From Spiroplasma monobiae MQ-1 (GTDB taxonomy: Bacteria; Bacillota_I; Bacilli_A; Mycoplasmatales; Mycoplasmataceae): DNA of 64,000 bases. The DNA lies in contig NZ_CP025543.1 of assembly GCF_002865545.1 (NCBI RefSeq), forward strand, positions 558,001-622,000, read 5' to 3'. Position 1 is the stretch's first letter; each line of letters opens with the position of its first letter. Both the position numbers and the translations under genes were made by a program. Below, piece by piece: positions 19,956 through 29,564 of this stretch. Below the pieces are notes generated by a model, which was given only the letters and a program-made list of their open reading frames with translations, searched no databases and was not told the origin of the DNA.

Positions 19956-20840
19956 CTATTCTGTTAATTGTGCAATTGCTAAAACTATAGTACCTTCTAC
20001 TAGAGTAGAACCACTTTTTGCTGTAATTGTAATACTTCCAGCTTCTGTTATTGTTGCATCTTTTTTAGTAATAGTTACATCATTTTCTTCTGTTAAAGTT
20101 AAGTCACTAGCTGTATTTAAAGCAGTAAGCACTTCTTCATTAGTTGAATTGTTTGTTGCAGTAAAACTTGACATATCAACAGTTGATAAATCTTTTTTAG
20201 CTTCTGCTTCTAACTTTGCAATAACTAAACTCATTTCACCTTTTACTAATTTAGAGTCTTTTGAAGCTGTGATTTTAATTGAACCTGCATTTTCACTAGT
20301 TGCATTAGTTTTAGTAATAACAACATCAGCTGCCACTAATTTTTCTAAACCTTCAACTTTAATTAATTCAGCAATAACTTGTTCATCTGTAGTATCGTTA
20401 GTTGCAGTAAATCCTTCTAAAGTAACTCCTGACAAGTCAACTAAAGTAATTTTTTTAGCTTCTACTTTAACACTTACTGAAGCAATTTGTGATGGTTCAA
20501 CTTCTGCTTCAGCATCTTTTGCTTTGTACATAACTTGAACTGTTTCTGTTACATCTTTTTCTGTAATTTTTTCTTCAGTTGTAGAAATTTTAATTTTAAC
20601 TTCTCCATCTTTTTGAGTTCCCTCAACAACTGTAGCAGTTAAAATTGAATTTTCTTCTAATTTTAAAGTTATAACACCATCTGATTTAATTGTTGCTGAT
20701 GAAACAAGAAATTCTTGTTCAAGTGCTCCTGATTTTAAAGTAACATCTGAAACCTCTGTTTTTGGCCCACAAGCAACAACAGTTGCACTTGTAGTTGCAA
20801 CTAATCCAGCTGCTCCTAATAATCCTAATAATTTCTTCAT
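19956..20840 (-). CDS. Lipoprotein with repeated domains
   Basis: 294 residues. Signal peptide MKKLLGLLGAAG with lipobox VVAC (Cys24). Mature part contains two copies of a roughly 75-residue unit (GFTATNDTTDEQ... and SFTATNNSTNEE..., each ending in an LVxGxxxLxIA motif) after a first beta-rich region. This is the common repeat lipoprotein type of the Spiroplasma/Mesoplasma group. AAGGAGATAGT precedes the ATG. Surface-exposed; function unknown. Confidence 0.85.
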   Translation of the reverse strand: MKKLLGLLGAAGLVATTSATVVACGPKTEVSDVTLKSGALEQEFLVSSATIKSDGVITLKLEENSILTATVVEGTQKDGEVKIKISTTEEKITEKDVTETVQVMYKAKDAEAEVEPSQIASVSVKVEAKKITLVDLSGVTLEGFTATNDTTDEQVIAELIKVEGLEKLVAADVVITKTNATSENAGSIKITASKDSKLVKGEMSLVIAKLEAEAKKDLSTVDMSSFTATNNSTNEEVLTALNTASDLTLTEENDVTITKKDATITEAGSITITAKSGSTLVEGTIVLAIAQLTE

Positions 20841-20976
20841 ACTATCTCCTTCATATTTTTTATGAAGTACCCAACTCACATAATTCAAGCTTGTATATAT
20901 TATAATTTTTAAAATTCTTTTTTATTAACTTTTATAAATACTAAAAACTTTTTCTAAACAGTAAAGAAGGTTGAAT

Positions 20977-21024
20977 TTTAAAAAAAAAAAAAAAAATTAT
21001 ATTTTATATGTTAAAATATAATTT
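20977..21024 (-). terminator. Hairpin plus long T-run terminator of the 21037 gene
   Basis: ATTATATTTTA/TAAAATATAAT 11-bp stem with 5-nt loop followed on the minus strand by about sixteen T. Confidence 0.8.
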
Positions 21025-21036
21025 AGTTTTTTTAAA

Positions 21037-21450
21037 TTATAAAAATATAATTTGACTGTTAAGCTTTTTACTACTCAATTTCATATTTTCTCCACAACCT
21101 TTTACACACAACTTAACTAAGTTTAATTTAACTCAATTCTTATTAGTTTGTGCGTTTATAGTAAAACAAACTATGTTATTAGAACCTATTCTAATATCTT
21201 TAGTTTCTTCAAATAAAACTTTTATTTTATCAAAATCTTGAATACCTAATTTATTAGTTACTAGCCATGATGGATCACTTTTAAGTATTTCTTGATCATT
21301 GCTTTTCTTTATGACTTTATTTTTTGAAATAAATCCCTTTTTTATTAGAGAATAAAAGTCTTTTACAGTTTTGGAATATACAAAAGTTAATCTTCCCCTT
21401 TTAAATCTTATCTTTTTAAAATCTAAAGGAGCAAACTTAGATACAGTCAT
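21037..21450 (-). CDS. Hypothetical basic protein, 137 aa
   Basis: Not recognised. Basic, Lys-rich, starts MTVSKFAPLDFKKI after AAAGGAAGTG; continues through a TGA(Trp) to TAA at 21037. The C-terminal extension includes two closely spaced Cys (CVKGC). No signal peptide, no membrane segment. Single gene ending in a long T-run terminator. Confidence 0.55.
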
Positions 21451-21605
21451 GTATCATCACTTCCTTTAGTTAATCTAGAACAACAAAATTAGTTTTAAAA
21501 AAATTTACCTATATTTATTATAATTTCTTAAATAAAAATATTTTTAAATAAGAAAAATTGTAAAATGTCTTTTATAAACTAAAATAAGTTTAAAAAAATA
21601 GAAGA

Positions 21606-22097
21606 TTAATCTTCTATTTTCTCTTCAAGAATTTCTACTTGTTCTTCTAGAACTTCAACATTCTCTTCTAATTTTTCAATTTCTTTTTGCATATTTATTA
21701 TTTCTTCACTTAAAAGTTCATTTTCATTTTTAATTTCAACTACAGACATTTCATCTAAGCTTTCATTAAGTTTTTTATCTTTTTTAAGTCTATTTAAAGT
21801 AATTTTATCTTTTACTTTATTTACTATAATAAATATTAATATAAACAATGAAGCTACCATAGCAGCTAAGTTAGCACAACCAACTTGTCAATCCTTTTCA
21901 CTTTTTGCAAGCAATGCATAACTTGTTCAAATACATGCATTTAAAAAAGTTAAGAAAAACATGATCGGAGAAAGTGCTTTTGTGTTTTTTGTGATACATA
22001 CCTTAATAACTTGAGGTAGTAACATTGAGAAACTTGTTGCAAATCCAATTCACCCAAGAATTGTTTCTGCTAAGTTTACTTCTGATGCCATAAACAT
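21606..22097 (-). CDS. PQ-loop/SemiSWEET-like membrane protein with coiled-coil tail
   Basis: 163 residues. The N-terminal 90 residues form three membrane helices with the PQ-loop signature MLLPQVIKV in helix 1, as in SemiSWEET sugar transporters, which work as dimers. The C-terminal 60 residues are a strongly charged heptad-repeat coiled coil (LEENVEVLEEQVEILEE), which is not usual for bacterial SemiSWEETs. AGGGGGTTTTATT precedes the first ATG; MASEV two codons later is an alternative. Monocistronic. Confidence 0.8.
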
Positions 22098-22210
22098 AAT
22101 AAAACCCCCTAACTTTTTTATATTAACAAATAAGTTTTAGAGGGTCAAATGTATAACTAAATTCAAAAAAAATAATTTAGAGTTATAATATTAAAAATAA
22201 GGAAACCAAC

Positions 22211-22828
22211 ATGAATAATAAGAGCAATAAAATTGAAGAGAAATTAGAATTATTAAATTCAGAATTGGAAAATTTCAGAAATGATGTAAATATTTGAGCA
22301 ATAAATATGGAAACCACATTAAAAAAAGTTGCATTCGCTGTGGACGACCAAGATAATAAAATTATAAAATTTGTAGAGGAAACAGATAAAAGGAATAGAA
22401 ATGATACCAATATAGCTTTTCAAAAATTTTCAGAAAATCAAAATTTTAATATTAATAAATATTTATTCAATAATGAAAATAAGCAAAATTTTAAATTTTC
22501 AAAATTGGAAAATGATTTAAATTTGTTTAAAGAAAATCCTAATATAAGTCTAATATATCATGATGATCTTTATAAAGAAGTTGAGAATTTTATATTTAAA
22601 AAATTTAGTGATGAAAAATTAAATACCAAACATATAGATGATATTTTTTGTGAAGAATATCAAATACCTAAAAATAAAACAAGAATAATAAATGGCAAAA
22701 AAATAGATACTACTTTGCCTACTTACATAAGACATCATTTTCATCATATAAATGAATTTGATAACAAACCACCTTCTAAAATGGAAATTAAAGAATCTAT
22801 TATTTTATTGTCTAAAATTAAAATATAA
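22211..22828 (+). CDS. Hypothetical protein, 205 aa, with RxxxxH motif
   Basis: Not recognised. The N-terminal 70 residues are coiled-coil-like, the centre hydrophilic, and the C-terminus contains TYIRHHFHHINEFDNKPPS, an R-x4-H arrangement like that of HEPN ribonucleases but also possible by chance. ATG 22211 is preceded by AAGGAAACCAAC. Convergent with the HNH nuclease next to M.SssI, sharing one bidirectional terminator. Position in a defence-rich segment makes an immunity role conceivable; this is inference only. Confidence 0.55.
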
Positions 22829-22851
22829 GTTCAAATGAACTTATATTTTAA
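22816..22851. terminator. Bidirectional terminator between convergent genes
   Basis: AAATATAAGTTC/GAACTTATATTT 12-bp stem with AAAT loop. Both stop codons (plus gene 22826-22828, minus gene 22841-22843) lie in the stem. Confidence 0.85.
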
Positions 22852-23971
22852 TTTGTTCTTTTCTTTTTTCTATATATCATGTCTTTCTTTTTGTGAGAAA
22901 TTCTTTGTTAATATGATTAAATTTCAAATTTTCTTCTCTATTTAAGAAATATTTACCTTCCTCTCCCAAAGGAATAGCTACTCCATTTGTATCATAATAA
23001 AAAATATTGCTATCAAACTTTCTGTGAATTTCTTCTGGTAATGGTATGAAATTTTCCGGATCAGAAATCATATCTAAATAATCTTCTATATTAGCTTTAT
23101 TATCAGAGAATAACAATTTAATAATATTATCTTTTATTATGTGATATTCAAGAATATGACATTTTTGATATTTAGAATTATCATTTATATCAAATCCGAA
23201 AGGTAGAGAGATTTTATTTTTTTTATAGTAAGTATCGACATTCATACTAAACCTTTTTCTTGCTCTTTTTGCTAATTCTTCTCCTTTTTTGGCAATACCA
23301 TTATATTTATTGTAGTATTTTTTCATTTGTACTAAATAAACAAGAAAATCAGTATATTGTTTCTCTTTTTGCATAAATTCAAAGACACCTTTTAGTGCAT
23401 CATTTAAGTTAACAAACTTTTCTAATGTTATTTCTTCAGCATTTATTTTATATAAATCAAAATAATCTAATTTATACAAACAAAGGTCATCAAATAGTAT
23501 TATAAAGTTTCTAATACCAATATCTTCAAAGCCATCAATAATCATTTCTGCAGATGAAGGTTTGGCAGCTTCACCACCAGGATTGTTACCCTTAATAACT
23601 CCCACAATATTTTTTAATGTAGAACCATACTTTTCCTTACTATTTAAAAAATTATTAAATATTATTAATTCATTATCACTTAATTTATACAAATTAGAAG
23701 ATCTTTTTGAAGGTCTGTGCTCCTGAATTAAATTTAATTCTTCAAAAAGCCTTTCCCTATATTTAAATAAGCTAGGCTTATCACTAAATCACCTTGGGGT
23801 TGTAAATATATCTATTCAAACTTCTTTGAATTCAATTTTTCAATCTTTTATTATTCCAAAATCATTTGAAATAATTTGCAAATTTCCCTTAAACTTAGCT
23901 GAATTAGTAGAAAAAAAATTTTTTCTTATTATAGGAACATTTACTAAATATGTTTTATCTTTTATTGACAT
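22841..23971 (-). CDS. HNH restriction endonuclease, candidate partner of M.SssI
   Basis: 376 residues. The C-terminal third has an HNH core: KCHILEYH (C271, H272, H277), then ENFIPLPEEIHRKFD (N307, H316), the form seen in many Type II HNH nucleases. The N-terminal 170 residues are unassigned and could recognise DNA. The ATG lies 4 nt after the M.SssI stop, with GGAGGT formed by the last methylase codons, so both are translated in order, methylase first. Three TGA(Trp) codons occur before the first in-frame internal Met-like start, so routine calls would truncate it. If active it would need the CpG methylase for self-protection. Confidence 0.75.
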
Positions 23972-23974
23972 GTA

Positions 23975-25135
23975 TTAACCTCCAATTTTATCTATAATCG
24001 CTTCCAAAACTTCTACTGATATTGAATTTCCACAAACAAATATTTTTTGATTTTCAGTTAAAAATTCAATTTCATTTACTCTTTTTCCATCTTGTGAATC
24101 AAACCCCATATATAAGAAAGTTTCGTCTGAATTCATTTTTCTAATATTAGATCCATCTTTGATTTTTATTCTTGAATTTGCACCGCTTGCAGTTAAGGTT
24201 GGTCCTGTAAATTCAGGATCATAAACATAACCTTCTGAATTAAATTTACTGTAACCAATCAGTGAAGCTTTATTTATATTTGATTTTGTTTTTTTAAATT
24301 CAGTTAAATTATATTTCAATAAATTATTTAAAATATCTTTTTCAGAAACTATTTTATTTAAAACTTTTTTGATACTTTTAGGTTTTTTATCTCCCTTTGG
24401 TAGTTCAACAAATTCATTTAAAGTAGATATCATAAAAACTCTTCTTCTTGCTTGTGAGGAACCGAAGTCAGCGGCATTCAAAACTTCAATTGAGTTTTGA
24501 TAGCCAAGACTTTCTAATTTTTGCTTTCATTGATTTAGTTCTTCTTCATTCTTCTTGTGAAGAAGAGCTCCTACATTTTCCATTAACAAGTATTTTGGTA
24601 AGTCATTTTTTTCAGTTGAATCCAAAGCTCTTTCAATTTCTCATAAGAGACCTGATCTAGTACCAGAACCTCTTTTCATACCCTTTTGAATACCCTGTTG
24701 AGATAAGTCTTGACAAGGAAATGAATATGTTAATAAATCTATATTTTTCAAAGTTCTTTTGTAAAGGTCTCTAATATCAAAAATATTACCCTCTTTTTCA
24801 GATAACTTAATTGCATTATATATAATTTTAAGTTCATCATCTTTTTTTCTCTTCCAATAACCATTAGATACTGGATTTTTTGAGTTTCAAGATAGTGTTT
24901 TATTTTCCAAATAGTCAATCATTTCTTCTCTAGAAACTGATTTATACTCCAACTTTGTATGAAAATTGTTGTGTATAGCTTGATACATAACAATTGCAGG
25001 AACATATCATTCAGCAAGCCCTACTATTTCATATTCATCTTTTCTGACTTTCTCCAAGGCTTTTCTTTGAGCACCAATTCCAGCAAAAGCTTCAAATACT
25101 CTAAGTTTTTTTGTTTTATTTTCTACTTTGCTCAT
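23975..25135 (-). CDS. sssIM: CpG DNA cytosine-C5 methyltransferase (M.SssI)
   Basis: 386 residues, identical as far as I can recall to M.SssI, the CpG methylase of Spiroplasma sp. MQ1. It methylates C5 of cytosine in CG. Motif I is EAFAGIGAQ, motif IV FPCQDLSQQG with catalytic Cys141, motif VI MENVGAL, motif VIII SSQARRRVF, motif X CGNSISVEV, with a 100-residue target region between VIII and X. Length equals the known enzyme. Start MSKVENKTKK at 25135 has AGAGGAGCTAAAA upstream. Directly followed by an HNH nuclease gene, an arrangement typical of a Type II restriction-modification system. Confidence 0.96.
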
Positions 25136-25179
25136 TTTTAGCTCCTCTAAAAAAACAATCTAATAAGATTTTACAATAA

Positions 25180-25205
25180 AAAATGTAGATTTATCTACAT
25201 TTCAC
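25180..25205 (-). terminator. Intrinsic terminator of the ROK kinase operon
   Basis: AAATGTAGAT/ATCTACATTT stem followed by TTTT on the minus strand; the TAG of the kinase lies in the stem. Confidence 0.8.
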
Positions 25206-26049
25206 AACATCCAAATAAAGTTGAATTATCAAGATCTCTTGCAAATTCAAACTTTGTTTTATAACCAATATCTTCGGTTGTTATTCAAACTCTTTCCATA
25301 ATAGAATTTATAAAATCTTGATTATGCATTGCAACACTTCCACCAATTACAATTATTTCTGGATTTAAGAAACATATTGAAGTTGATATTAAACTAATCA
25401 ATTTTTCTTCAATATCTTTAAAGAAGTTTTTTACAACCTCATTTTCTTTGGTTTTATATAATTCAAATGCTTGAGCAGTATCATTTACTTCAACTCCAAG
25501 TTTATTTAAATTTAAATAAATGTTCTTTCCGCTTGCTTGAAACTCTATTCCACTTCTTTTAACATTTTCACTATTTCATACTGGTAATGCATTTGCTATT
25601 TCAAATGCAGTTCCTGAAAATCCAGTAAATATTTTTCCCTCATTTATAAAACCCCCACCAATTCCTGTTGAAATTGTGAAATATAAAAGTGAGTGAACAT
25701 TTTTTCTTATTGTGTATTGCCCTAAAGCAGCTACATTTCCATCATTGTTTATTTTTACATTATCCATATTAAACAGATCCTTAAAAGCTTGTAAGATACT
25801 TTTTTGGTTTCAATCAGGTAAATTATAAGTTATAAGTATTTTTCCTGTTTTTAAGTCTAAAGGACCAGGACAACAAATACCAATATAGTCAAAACTTTGA
25901 TTTCAACTATCTACTTTTTCTTTTATTTCAAGTAAGTTTTTGTTCATATCATTTCCATTTGTATCAATAACATGCTTTTTAATTATTTTATTGTTTTCAA
26001 TAAGAGCAAATCTTATTGAGGTTCCTCCGATATCAACTGCTAATTTCAT
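25195..26049 (-). CDS. ROK family sugar kinase
   Basis: 284 residues, ROK/ASKHA fold. MKLAVDIGGTS is the ATP-binding phosphate 1 motif, ICCPGPLD and NDGNVAALGQ (catalytic Asp) follow, and TISTGIGGGFI is the glycine-rich ROK motif. The usual zinc-binding CxCG cluster of ROK sugar kinases is absent; in its place is GFSGTAFEIANAL. Substrate (glucose, N-acetylmannosamine or other) cannot be deduced. Second gene of an operon with the SAM methyltransferase at 26068; AAGGGATAAAAAGATT precedes the ATG. Confidence 0.85.
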
Positions 26050-26067
26050 AATCTTTTTATCCCTTCT

Positions 26068-26802
26068 TTATTTTTTAAAAATAAATGTAATTGTTTTAAC
26101 ATTTAAGTTAGTTTTATTTCCATAGTTTATTAGAAATAATCCATCTTTAAATCCCTTTGAAGATAATATATCACAAAACTCTTGTGTTCCATATCACGAT
26201 AGCTTAAATTCTTGAGTTTCTTTTAATTCATAATTAATAAAGTAATCTATTTGATTAATAGTGTATTGTTCAACTCAATTAATTTCTTTAGATAAGTTTT
26301 TAACAACTATTTGTTGATCTTCAATAGTGTGAGTAAACTCATGAAAACTTCCTGCCTTAAATTCTATTGGAAGTATTAAATCAATTATAAGAGTTCCATT
26401 TTCTTTTAAAGATAAGTAAAAGTTATCTAATACTTTTAAAGCTTTTTCTCTTGATTCTAAAAGATTAAAACTTGCATTTGGCATTATTATGTATTCATAA
26501 GTATCTTTGCTTACATAATTTTCTAAATCATCACATATTAAGTTTGCAAGTAAGTTTTCTTTTTCTAGATTTTCTTTACAAATATCTATCATATCTTGAG
26601 ATTTATCTATTCCAGTTATGTCAACTTTATATTTTAATAAAGGAATAAATAATCTTCCATTTCCAACCCCAGCTTCAAGAACTTTTCCTTCAATTTGAAG
26701 TAATTGAGATTTATAAAATTCTAAATCTTTATCAATACTGGTTCCTGGTGGTTTTGTAGAGTTGTATACTAAGCTACTTATCTTTTTATAATGATTTTCC
26801 AT
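26068..26802 (-). CDS. Class I SAM-dependent methyltransferase
   Basis: 244 residues. Motif I VLEAGVGNGRLF binds SAM, then DITGIDKSQDMI with the acidic ribose contact and ICDDLENY. The C-terminal part is beta-rich with EFTHTIED, similar to small-molecule methyltransferases. Substrate unknown. GGAG site precedes the ATG at 26802; it is followed after 18 nt by the ROK kinase gene and is preceded by the terminator of the 26889 gene. Confidence 0.8.
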
Positions 26803-26860
26803 TTATTATTTCTCCATATTATTAATTATATTCTATACAAGATATAAAGTTTAAACTAAT

Positions 26861-26890
26861 AATAAAACCACCTTAAAAGGTGGTTTTATT
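26861..26890 (-). terminator. Intrinsic terminator of the C5-methylase-like gene
   Basis: AATAAAACCACCTT/AAGGTGGTTTTATT 14-bp stem, stop codon in the stem, T-rich on the minus strand. Confidence 0.85.
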
Positions 26891-28049
26891 ATTTATATTC
26901 AAATAATTTTTCTAATATTTTTTCAACAACTGTAACATTAACTGTTTGATTAAATTGTTTATAAGCTTGTTTAATATTTTTGTTAATTTCAAATTCTTCA
27001 GGAAGACTTAATAATCTTGCGCATTCTCTTAAAGTTAATCTTCTTTTTTCAGGACCATATATTGGAACTTCTGATATTGAAGAAATTGATTGAACAACTG
27101 TTGGCTCTTGTATTTTAATTCCAGATGCTTTAATTTGAATTAAACCACCATAAATATCTTTGATACCAGATTCATCTTTTCAATCTAATTTTCTATAAGA
27201 TGATTTTGCTCTTAAAACATCATAGTTTTTTTGCAATCATGAATCAATAAACTTAACATTGTTAATATAAAGTTCTTTGTTTTTATTAACAACACTTTGC
27301 ATTCATTCAGACATTTGATCTACAATTCTATTTGCAGTTTTAAAGTGATCAGTTCATATTGGAAAATCAAGATTTTCTACTTTAACATTTTTTCTAAACT
27401 CATTTCAAGCATCTAATATTCTTTTTTCTGTTGGTGTTATTTCATATATATTTGAATCAAATTTATCTTTTTTATTAAATATAGTTTCAATGTTATTTGA
27501 TGATTTTTTAACTTTACCTCTAAAGTTTAATTCTAAATAATCTTCGTTAATAAATTCTTTTTTTATAGCAGTAACAAATGATCTTGTTTTAAAATGAGGA
27601 ATACCAAATTGGTGTGGACTTAATAGAATTGGTTTTTTTGTTGTAACATAACCTAATCTTTTAAAAATCTCTTTTAGTTTTTTTCAAGTTTTACCCTTTT
27701 CATTTGTTCCAAGATTTTTAATGTTTTCAAATAAAACATATTTTGGATTTTTACTTTCAATAACTTTTGTCATTTCAAATACTAAATCAGTATCACTAAA
27801 CTCATATCAACTTCTTTGTTCTGCTTTTGCAAAAGCTTTTTCTGGAAGAGAACATAAAAGAACTTCGTGATCTGGAATTTCTTTAACACTGATATTTCTA
27901 ATATCTTTGCTAGCATTTAAATTAAAATTTACTTTGTATGTTTCTAAGCTGTAACTGTTTTTTTCACAACTTCATACACATTCACCATCAAATTTTTTCA
28001 TAGCTTGGTTGTATGCACCAATACCTGAAAATAAATTTACATATTTCAT
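26889..28049 (-). CDS. Cytosine-C5 methyltransferase homologue lacking the catalytic Cys
   Basis: 386 residues. Motif I VNLFSGIGAYNQAM and motif VI VLFENIKNLG are intact, but motif IV reads LLCSLPEKAFAKAE where active enzymes have a Pro-Cys pair: residue 70 is Glu instead of Cys. Motif VIII (IPHFKTRSF) is only partly conserved, and motif X reads NQTVNVTVV instead of GNS. The frame is otherwise unbroken across its length with several TGA(Trp) codons, so it is kept under selection rather than decaying. Catalysis on DNA is unlikely; it may bind DNA or SAM as a regulator or decoy. AGTGAGGTACTTT precedes the ATG. Confidence 0.8.
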
Positions 28050-28115
28050 AAAGTACCTCACTTGTATTTTTACATCTTTATTATTAAAACATTAAAATGC
28101 ATTATTTTATTAAAA

Positions 28116-28145
28116 AAATAAAAAACCTAACACTTATTAGGTTCA
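28116..28145 (-). terminator. Intrinsic terminator of the 28168 gene
   Basis: AACCTAAT/GTTAGGTT stem with TTTTTTATT on the minus strand. Confidence 0.75.
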
Positions 28146-28167
28146 TATGTATTTCTCTTTTTAATCT

Positions 28168-28431
28168 CTATTTTTCAATGATTTTATTTTTTGACATTAA
28201 AATTAAAGTTTCGTTTTGTTCATCCAATTTTTTATAAAAAATTGGACCTGCAACTTTAATTTTCATCCCTAATCTGTCTGTTAACTCTTCAACATCCATT
28301 TCATCAAAGTTAGCAAAACTTTCATCAATATTTTCTACCAATAAGTAAGGATCTTGAAAAGCATCCAGCATTTTAATATCAACTATAACATCATTTTTAA
28401 TTTTAATTTCAATTCTTTGGTATATATACAT
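28168..28431 (-). CDS. Hypothetical protein, 87 aa
   Basis: Not recognised. Small acidic protein beginning MYIYQRIEIKIK; a Met six codons upstream (MKEGMS...) is in frame but GAAGGA sits at the right distance only for the later ATG. Contains an Asp/Glu-rich middle (NFDEMDVEELTDRLG) and no membrane segment. Single gene with its own terminator. Confidence 0.55.
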   Translation of the reverse strand: MYIYQRIEIKIKNDVIVDIKMLDAFQDPYLLVENIDESFANFDEMDVEELTDRLGMKIKVAGPIFYKKLDEQNETLILMSKNKIIEK

Positions 28432-28463
28432 ACTCATTCCTTCTTTCATAAATATTTTACTAA

Positions 28464-28490
28464 AAAATCCAACTTATGGTTGGATTTTAT
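28464..28490 (-). terminator. Intrinsic terminator of the HAD gene
   Basis: AAATCCAAC/GTTGGATTT stem, stop codon in the stem, T-run on the minus strand. Confidence 0.8.
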
Positions 28491-29281
28491 TTTATATATA
28501 AACTTATTTCACTTACATTGCTAATTAAATTTTTACCAGTATTTTTTGCTAGCTTTGTTCCAGATTTCATAGCAAATGAGTTTTCAACATTATTTAGCAT
28601 TTCAAAGTCGTTGTCTCCATCACCACTTGCAATTATATCCCTAGGATCAATGTTGTATTTATCCATTAAATACTTAATACCACTATATTTAGAAACATCT
28701 TTGTGCATTATTTCTAAAACAAATGGAGCTGTATGCAATACCTTTATATCATTTAATTGTTCTAATAAACCCCTTATATAATCAAAGTCTTGAGGATGTG
28801 CATAAAGAGCTACATTGTTAAGTTTTTCATTTGTTAAAACAGAGTTTATATGTTCTTCAAATTTATCTTCTTTATTAAATCAATTATCCATAACTATTGT
28901 AGAGTCATATCTTGGAGTTTCTTCTTTTATTCCTGAAATTTCAATAGCATTGTAAGTATCAGATAATTTAATTCCACAAAAATTATGTAAAGTATTTAAT
29001 ATATCAAATATCTTTTCTCTTTCACCCATAGGAATTGAAAGTTCATATAAATTTTCTTTTCCCTTAAACATAGCAGCTCCATTGTTTGTTATTTTATAAT
29101 CAACATCAAAACCATATGTTTCTATAATTTCATTTACATGATCGATATCCCTTCCAGTAGCTATAATGAACTTATTTTCTTTAGTTCATTCTTTTACAAA
29201 GTTAATATCTCTTTCTATCATTTGTCAGTTATTTTCTTTTAAAGTTAAAGTTCCATCAAAATCACTAATTCATCACTTCAT
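28487..29281 (-). CDS. Cof-type HAD-superfamily phosphatase
   Basis: 264 residues. Starts with MKWWISDFDGTLT, the HAD motif I with nucleophile Asp; two consecutive TGA(Trp) codons at positions 3-4 hide this start from standard gene calling. Motif II TGRD, motif IV ASGDGDNDFEML. Cap of the Cof/YidA type, which dephosphorylates sugar phosphates or nucleotides. Transcribed alone. Confidence 0.88.
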
Positions 29282-29379
29282 TCTTTTTATCCTTTCTAGA
29301 TAAATCATATTTAATAAATATGATATAAAGATTATATTTCATTAAAGTAACTTTAAGGCAACACTTTTCATACAAAAAA

Positions 29380-29407
29380 ATAAAAAACCAACATAAGTTG
29401 GTTTATT
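29380..29407 (-). terminator. Intrinsic terminator of the Cys-rich peptide gene
   Basis: AAACCAAC/GTTGGTTT hairpin followed by TTTATTTTTTT on the minus strand. Confidence 0.7.
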
Positions 29408-29408
29408 A

Positions 29409-29510
29409 TTAGCCATGATTTTTGTCGTTTGCACACATTTGACATTCACTACAATTATCGTCAAATGCACATCCACAGCCGCAATCTTTACAATCTTTAT
29501 TACATTCCAT
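29409..29510 (-). CDS. Cys-rich 33-aa protein, metallothionein-like
   Basis: MECNKDCKDCGCGCAFDD begins a 33-residue peptide with eight Cys in CxxC and CxC spacing plus a His near the C-terminus. AGGAAGTACTTTTC precedes the ATG and a terminator follows. No membrane or signal sequence. Metal or iron-sulfur binding is suggested by the spacing; no family recognised. Confidence 0.55.
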   Translation of the reverse strand: MECNKDCKDCGCGCAFDDNCSECQMCANDKNHG

Positions 29511-29564
29511 GAAAAGTACTTCCTTTCATATTTATATTTTATATGAGTAATAGGTAAAATAATT

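Noticed and set aside
28487-29071. Two separate HAD fragments
   Set aside because: One gene read through TGA(Trp), with motif I in the N-terminal part and motif IV in the C-terminal part.
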